DNA of 64,000 nucleotides from NCBI GenBank assembly GCA_015066385.1, contig SVOJ01000005.1, positions 1 to 64,000 on the forward strand, in the 5' to 3' direction. A model generated the notes under the pieces. The model was not told where the DNA came from. It saw only the letters and a program-made list of their open reading frames with translations, and searched no databases. The translations under genes and the position numbers were made by a program. Shown in pieces: positions 60,004 through 64,000 of the stretch. The DNA is from Oscillospiraceae bacterium. Lineage in GTDB: Bacteria > Bacillota > Clostridia > Oscillospirales > Acutalibacteraceae. Numbering within the stretch: the stretch's first letter is position 1; the number at the start of each line of letters is the position of its first letter.

Positions 60004-60102
60004 ATGGATTTCATCAATCAGTTTGTAGACTTCATCATGAGCATCATCAACTACATCAAGGAACTTGTTGCACAGATCCGTGCAGAAAACGACAAGAAAT
60101 AA
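60004..60102 (+). CDS. stand-alone amphipathic peptide (32 aa), PSM/delta-toxin-like in design
   Basis: A 32-codon frame starting MDFINQFVDFIMSIINYIKE and ending AENDKK, behind ACGGAGG with a well-placed gap. The first 24 residues fold naturally into an amphipathic helix with hydrophobic residues F, I, V, M at i/i+3/i+4 and polar residues opposite; no signal peptide is present. It has its own promoter (59931-59959) and terminator (60114-60145), so it is a dedicated gene. The pattern resembles phenol-soluble modulins and also the C-terminal tail of the 1178-residue secreted protein. The function (membrane-active peptide, toxin, sorting or regulatory peptide) is unknown. Confidence 0.72.
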   Translation: MDFINQFVDFIMSIINYIKELVAQIRAENDKK

Positions 60103-60113
60103 GCAGAAAAAAA

Positions 60114-60145
60114 GAAAGGTTACCGCAATGGTAACCTTTTTTTTG
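60114..60145 (+). terminator. terminator of the amphipathic peptide gene
   Basis: AAAGGTTACC pairs perfectly with GGTAACCTTT around GCAAT and is followed by a T-run. Very strong. Confidence 0.9.
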
Positions 60146-60163
60146 AGAAACAGGAGAAAAAAG

Positions 60164-60463
60164 ATGAATGAAATTTTTGAAGCCGCCATGGTCATCTGTT
60201 TCGGTGCATCGTGGCCGCTGAATCTCTACAAGTCCGTCAAATCACGCACTGCAAAAGGAAAAAGCCTGCTGTTTGAAATTCTGATTGCCATCGGATATGT
60301 GTGCGGCATTGTCGGCAAAATTTATTCTTACACGGTGCTCGATATGCCCGTCACCTATCCGTTTGTATTTTATATTCTCAATCTTGTGATGGTGTCGGCA
60401 GACATTGTGCTGACACTCAGAAACCGCAAACTTGACAAAGCAAAGGAGAACGCAAATGCTTAA
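60164..60463 (+). CDS. SemiSWEET/PQ-loop-like three-helix membrane protein
   Basis: 99 residues from ATG 60164, preceded by CAGGAG. Three transmembrane segments (about residues 4-22, 34-55, 66-86). The loop after helix 1, FGASWPLNLYKSVKSRTAKG then KSLLFEILIAIGYVCGIVGK, is laid out like a SemiSWEET or PQ-loop repeat, with Pro in helix 1 (WPLN for PQ/PN) and the conserved basic loop. SemiSWEETs are sugar uniporters built from one three-helix bundle that dimerises. The identification is by pattern only. The next gene overlaps its stop by eight bases. Confidence 0.65.
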   Translation: MNEIFEAAMVICFGASWPLNLYKSVKSRTAKGKSLLFEILIAIGYVCGIVGKIYSYTVLDMPVTYPFVFYILNLVMVSADIVLTLRNRKLDKAKENANA

Positions 60464-60746
60464 ACACATTGTTTGTTTCAAACTCAAGGACAACAGCCCC
60501 GAAAACTGCGAAAAAGCAAAACAAGTGCTTCTTTCCATGCAGGGCAACGTAGAATATCTTCGCGACATCAGGGTCGGGATCGACATACTGCATTCCGAGC
60601 GTTCGTATGACCTGATTTTAGAAACGGTGCTTGACGACGAGGCCGCACTGGAAGCATATCAGCAACACCCCTATCACGTGCAGGTGGTCAAAAAACACAT
60701 GCATGCAGTTCGTGAAACGAGTGTTGCCGTGGATTATATTTTTTAA
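60456..60746 (+). CDS. Dabb (stress-responsive A/B barrel) domain protein
   Basis: 96 residues from ATG 60456, after AAAGGAGAACGCAA and eight bases inside the preceding gene. The Dabb pattern is obvious: MLKHIVCFKLKDNSPENCEK, then YDLILETVLDDEAALEAYQQ and HPYHVQVVKKHMHAVRETSV ending in VDYIF. These small ferredoxin-like dimers occur as stress proteins or as cyclases in polyketide routes; the bacterial stand-alone copies have no settled function. Overlap with the SemiSWEET-like gene indicates coupled expression. Confidence 0.9.
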   Translation: MLKHIVCFKLKDNSPENCEKAKQVLLSMQGNVEYLRDIRVGIDILHSERSYDLILETVLDDEAALEAYQQHPYHVQVVKKHMHAVRETSVAVDYIF

Positions 60747-60778
60747 GTTATAATAAAATATTTGATTCCCGCGCAGAC

Positions 60779-61780
60779 TTAAAATGCATAGTCAGGGCTG
60801 ACGGGTTTGCCTGTTTTTGCGGATTCCACAATGGCAAGGCAGACTGCAACCGTTTTTGCTCCCTCCCGTGCATCGGTCAGCACGGGTTTGTTATTGAGAA
60901 TCGCATCTGCAAACACGGCAAATTCCTTGAATGCGTTGTGGTTGTTGACTTCCACGGGAATGGTCTGTGCTTGCTTGGTGACACCTTCTTCGTCAACGGT
61001 AAACAATGTCATGGTGGGAGAAGTGTTGTCGCAAATGAGTGTTCCCTTTGTGCCGTAAATAACGGTACGCATGGTGTAATCACGTTTACATCCCGTGGAA
61101 ACAAACACCTTACCCATCACATTTTCACCGAATTTCATAATTGCAACGGTGGCATCATCATACGAAACCATCGGCAAAAGTTTGTGTGTACCGTAGGCAA
61201 AGACTTCCTGCGGATCGCCCGCCAACCAACGAAGCAGATCCACTGCATGACAGCCGCCGCCGATGACGCCGTGACGCAGCGGGTCCGCTCTCCAGTTGTC
61301 GCAGAGTTTCATATAGTCGTGTGCATATTCGGATTCCACAAAATACAGTTCACCAAGCACACCGTCGTCAATAAGCTGTTTTGCTTTTTCAAAAGCGGGG
61401 GTGAAACGGCAGATCTGGCCGACCATAAATTTTGCATCGGATTCATCTTCTGCTTTGATGATTTCTTTCAGATCTTCCCTTGTCAGTGCAAGAGGTTTTT
61501 CACACAACACGTGTTTGCCTGCACGAAGAAATTCGCAGGAAAGCTGACAATGCAACTGATCCGGTACGGCAACGGTAACCACATCAATGTCAGCATTAAG
61601 CAGATCCCTGTAATCCGCAAAGCGTTTTTCTGCGGGAATATTGTAACGTTCGCCTGCAAATTGCAGGTTTTTTTCATTATTGTCGCAAAGAGCGGCAATT
61701 TCGGCCCCGTACTGCATGGCACCTTCCACATGGGACATGCCAAACTGCATTCCGATGTTTGCAACTTTCAAATTTTTCAT
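60779..61780 (-). CDS. Gfo/Idh/MocA family NAD(P)-dependent oxidoreductase
   Basis: 333 residues. The N-terminal Rossmann fold is seen as LKVANIGMQFGMSHVEGAMQ then AALCDNNEKN, VTVAVPDQLHCQLSCEFLRA and the hallmark GKHVLCEKPLALT. The C-terminal alpha/beta domain includes FVESEYAHDYMKLCDNWRAD and GGGCHAVDLLRWLAGDPQEV, with the catalytic-type His. These enzymes oxidise or reduce sugars, inositols or related compounds. The usual GxGxxG is changed to GMQFGMS, so cofactor binding may be unusual. It is a single minus-strand gene; no partner is obvious. Confidence 0.9.
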   Translation of the reverse strand: MKNLKVANIGMQFGMSHVEGAMQYGAEIAALCDNNEKNLQFAGERYNIPAEKRFADYRDLLNADIDVVTVAVPDQLHCQLSCEFLRAGKHVLCEKPLALTREDLKEIIKAEDESDAKFMVGQICRFTPAFEKAKQLIDDGVLGELYFVESEYAHDYMKLCDNWRADPLRHGVIGGGCHAVDLLRWLAGDPQEVFAYGTHKLLPMVSYDDATVAIMKFGENVMGKVFVSTGCKRDYTMRTVIYGTKGTLICDNTSPTMTLFTVDEEGVTKQAQTIPVEVNNHNAFKEFAVFADAILNNKPVLTDAREGAKTVAVCLAIVESAKTGKPVSPDYAF

Positions 61781-61813
61781 AAAGTATCCTCTGTAATGAT
61801 ATGTATTCTGTTT

Positions 61814-62689
61814 TTAACCGACTGCGGGGAATGTCTGGGTGTAGGTCATGGCAACACTGACGTTGTGGCCTGCAAAAAGAATTTCAAAATTGGAAACTTC
61901 CACCGTCAGTTTCATCACATATTCGGCAGAAATCATCTTCATGCTCACGCGGTCATAGACCACACGGCAGTAACCCCCGTCATAAACGGTTCTGACATTG
62001 GAAGCGGTGTCGCCTTCCGACCAACCGTAGGCAAAGTTGGGCATGTAATCAAAAATAACACTGATGTCATTGATGACATTGAACATTTTCCCCTGCCCTG
62101 TTCCGAGTGTGGAATTCAAAGACTGTTTGGGATAAATGATCAGTTCTGCCTGTCCGTTACCGAGATCTTTCCATTCGGCAGACTGTGCATCCTCTTCATG
62201 GAAAATGCAAACAGGGAACGGGTTTTCCGCCGAATACGGGGGCAGAGGCAGGGTCTGCGGTTTATAAACGGCATCCATAACAGAATGCACAATGCTGTCA
62301 ACACCCGAATTCTTGACCCCGTCCACCGAAATATCGGAAATGACAATACTGTCCGAACCGAGGAAAGATGCATCCGCTTTGGTGTTGTTGTAAACGGTGT
62401 TATACACGTCAATGATCCAACTGATCTGTGCTTCGGTTGTTGGTGCAACGGTCTGTTGCTCGACCGGTGCGGTGGTTTGTTGTGTCTGCGGATTTTGTGC
62501 ATTCACATTGGGATCTACATACTGTGCATATTGCCCGCTTGTCAGTTCACCGACAATAATCGACCCGTCGGGCATGAGGTTGATGACACTTGTGGTCGGT
62601 GCTTCGGTAGAAATCACAGGCTTGTTGCCGCAAGCGGAAAAAGCGAGCACACAAACGAAACAAAACAGAAAACAAATGGCTTTTTTCAT
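61814..62689 (-). CDS. lipoprotein of unknown function
   Basis: 291 residues from ATG 62689, after GAAACGGAGAAATGT. The signal peptide MKKAICFLFCFVCVLAFSAC ends in a lipobox with Cys20. Residues about 55-90 are a Thr/Gln/Pro-rich flexible linker (QNPQTQQTTAPVEQQTVAPT). The remaining 200 residues form a single alpha/beta domain without a family I recognise; the middle has YPKQSLNSTLGTGQGKMFNV. A surface role is likely. It precedes the oxidoreductase gene by 33 bases but need not be linked in function. Confidence 0.8.
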   Translation of the reverse strand: MKKAICFLFCFVCVLAFSACGNKPVISTEAPTTSVINLMPDGSIIVGELTSGQYAQYVDPNVNAQNPQTQQTTAPVEQQTVAPTTEAQISWIIDVYNTVYNNTKADASFLGSDSIVISDISVDGVKNSGVDSIVHSVMDAVYKPQTLPLPPYSAENPFPVCIFHEEDAQSAEWKDLGNGQAELIIYPKQSLNSTLGTGQGKMFNVINDISVIFDYMPNFAYGWSEGDTASNVRTVYDGGYCRVVYDRVSMKMISAEYVMKLTVEVSNFEILFAGHNVSVAMTYTQTFPAVG

Positions 62690-62780
62690 ACATTTCTCCG
62701 TTTCTGCCGCCAATGCGGCTTTTTTTATTCCTTTTTGTAATATATAAATCATATGCGATTATAAGTATACCATATTCTTC

Positions 62781-62818
62781 AAAAAAAAACAACTGCGGTA
62801 TTTTTTATACCGCAGTCA
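62781..62818 (-). terminator. terminator of the C-type-lectin/dockerin gene
   Basis: ACTGCGGTAT pairs with ATACCGCAGT around six A/T bases and, on the minus strand, is followed by a long T-run. Very stable. Confidence 0.85.
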
Positions 62819-62832
62819 TGTTTTTTAACTTG

Positions 62833-64000
62833 TTAAATCAACGAATCATTCAGATTGATCAGAACTTTTTCCCATTTCTGCCAATCTTCAAGACCGACGG
62901 AAGCACGCAACAACATACGTGCATCGCCTGCGCTGACAGACATATCGGTCATATCCACATTGCCGAGCATTTCAACATTGATATTGTCACTCAAGCCGAC
63001 AGAGAAACGAAGCACTTCTCTGGCATCGCCTGCCGAGATTTTGCCGTCCATATCCACATCGCCGATATAGAATTCACTGAGGTTGATTTCACAAATAAAG
63101 CCCGTCAGAGCGCGGTCGTTCGTAATGGACCAATTCGGAGAACCGTCTGCACTCGTTGCGATCACAAGGTGTTCACCTTTGGAAGCGCCGGGCAGAGTAA
63201 CATCGGTCATCACGGGGGTATTGTCAAGCCATGCCCATTTGCCGTTTGCCTGCATGGTAGCGCCGAGCATATAGTCCGTATTGACACTTTTCTGCAGATT
63301 CAGAATGGTTGCAAGTTCGTCTGCCGTGCCGATGGTAACCAGATGTCCGCCGATGGATTCACAGAATTCCTGTGCTTCCTTGTAATTAAGACCTGCATCA
63401 AAAACGGTATACTGATCCAGACCGACCAACACTTCGCTTACTTTGACAACCGGTGTGGGGAATGCTGCACCCGTTTCTACAATAAAACCGAAACTGTCGC
63501 TGTTATACGTTTTACCTGCGATGGTGTAGTTTGAACCGCAGGTATCCCATTTGCCGTTGAGCGTGCCCGAAGACAGCTTATCGGTAAAGAGGAAACCGTT
63601 TGGCCCCGTTGTGTTGTCATCATAATCGTTCCGGTACAACAGTTTTTCGCCCGTGACCCATGCATAGTCGCCGTCCTTGGCGTTCAGACCGATCCAAGCA
63701 AAGGGAAGTTCTGCGCCTGCCATCAGACTGTTGACGACCGCCTGCTCTTCGGCAGAGGTGACCGTTGCCAGATAACCGCCCATTTCTGCCGCATATTCGG
63801 CGGCTTTTGCATAACTGTCTGCGCCTTTATAGAACGTGTAACTATGTCCGTTGAACATGATCTGTGCAATTTTTGCGGGAGTAAACGGAATCACTACACT
63901 GTCGGGATCGGTCGGAGTGTCTTTGCCGACATTGGTCGAATACACACGAATGCTTTCGCTTCCGCTCATACGCAGAATACTTGCAAAGTAACTATACGAA
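62833..64000 (-). CDS. secreted C-type-lectin-fold protein with dockerin-like C-terminus, 5' end outside the window
   Basis: The frame is open to the right edge (389 codons visible). Two C-type-lectin-like domains can be seen: one around SYTFYKGADSYAKAAEYAAE and LATVTSAEEQAVVNSLMAGA, and one around QYTVFDAGLNYKEAQEFCES and LVTIGTADELATILNL. Two dockerin-type calcium repeats follow: GDVDMDGKISAGDAREVLRF and GNVDMTDMSVSAGDARMLLR. CTL domains of this bacterial type bind glycans or other surface ligands, and dockerins attach proteins to cohesin scaffolds. No cohesin gene is visible here. The real N-terminus and signal peptide lie beyond the window. Confidence 0.88.
   Translation of the reverse strand, partial: SYSYFASILRMSGSESIRVYSTNVGKDTPTDPDSVVIPFTPAKIAQIMFNGHSYTFYKGADSYAKAAEYAAEMGGYLATVTSAEEQAVVNSLMAGAELPFAWIGLNAKDGDYAWVTGEKLLYRNDYDDNTTGPNGFLFTDKLSSGTLNGKWDTCGSNYTIAGKTYNSDSFGFIVETGAAFPTPVVKVSEVLVGLDQYTVFDAGLNYKEAQEFCESIGGHLVTIGTADELATILNLQKSVNTDYMLGATMQANGKWAWLDNTPVMTDVTLPGASKGEHLVIATSADGSPNWSITNDRALTGFICEINLSEFYIGDVDMDGKISAGDAREVLRFSVGLSDNINVEMLGNVDMTDMSVSAGDARMLLRASVGLEDWQKWEKVLINLNDSLI

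Noticed and set aside
60938..62740. Plus-strand frame of 600 codons across the oxidoreductase and lipoprotein genes
   Set aside because: Antisense to two clear genes, crosses their boundary, Phe/His/Cys-rich composition, no domain.

Overview
The window looks like a chromosomal segment of a gut-type Clostridia bacterium (Bacillota, probably Oscillospirales/Ruminococcaceae-like), carrying part of a prophage at its left end. The reasons are strong AAAGGAGG-type ribosome binding sites, Bacillota-type genes (YhaM, Prp, LURP-one/YxjI, a PdaA-like deacetylase), a dockerin-like protein, three GPH-family sugar symporters and many glycoside-related genes. The taxonomic call is inference; no rRNA, tRNA or CRISPR was seen.

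Region 1 (1-9.76 kb, all minus strand) is the head and connector module of a podovirus-like prophage. In transcription order it holds a small terminase candidate, large terminase, portal, a phage-borne Prp protease, scaffold, N4-gp56-type capsid, a small capsid-linked protein, a connector adaptor, a probable tail hub/nozzle protein and several small proteins. It runs off the left edge. Scaffold and capsid both begin with the NLQFFA motif that Prp cleaves in ribosomal protein L27, and prp is joined to portal and scaffold by two ATGA overlaps. No integrase, early or lysis gene is visible.

Region 2 (10-29.1 kb): a zinc-ribbon membrane protein, a Big_2-domain membrane protein, a GPH symporter and two overlapping TetR genes; a 1178-aa secreted protein with CxxC repeats and an amphipathic C-terminal tail; a ceramidase-like/DegT/hydrolase/GDPD run; a DUF4143-type ATPase; then minus-strand operons for an AGE epimerase, an MBL hydrolase, a LURP-one protein, a TIM-barrel isomerase and EutH.

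Region 3 (29.5-44.7 kb) is accessory in character: a GPH symporter, tandem XRE-membrane regulators with near-identical DNA-binding domains, a GH13 enzyme, a Fic protein lacking the catalytic His, a second DUF4143-type ATPase between exact 50-bp hairpin repeats, a lipoprotein gene between 34-bp repeats copied from the end of a neighbouring ATPase gene, nitroreductase, metallophosphoesterase, M20 peptidase and a 244-bp MITE/REP-like palindrome.

Region 4 (44.8-64 kb) is more core-like: rlmA, an operon with an Lgt-like protein, a sulfotransferase and a UroD-family protein, an MBL protein, prmA, DUF2804, yhaM, a PdaA-like lipoprotein, trmL, GH38 alpha-mannosidase with a GPH symporter, a stand-alone 32-residue amphipathic peptide gene, a SemiSWEET-like protein, a Dabb protein, a Gfo/Idh/MocA oxidoreductase, a lipoprotein and a C-type-lectin/dockerin protein cut by the right edge.

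The most promising signals are (a) the phage-encoded Prp with NLQFFA substrates, (b) two DUF4143 ATPase genes with near-identical promoters, each bracketed by direct copies of a different hairpin, (c) the free amphipathic peptide that matches the tail of a large secreted protein, and (d) the Fic protein with a His-to-Gln change and four GTTCCCTAAA half-sites at its promoter.
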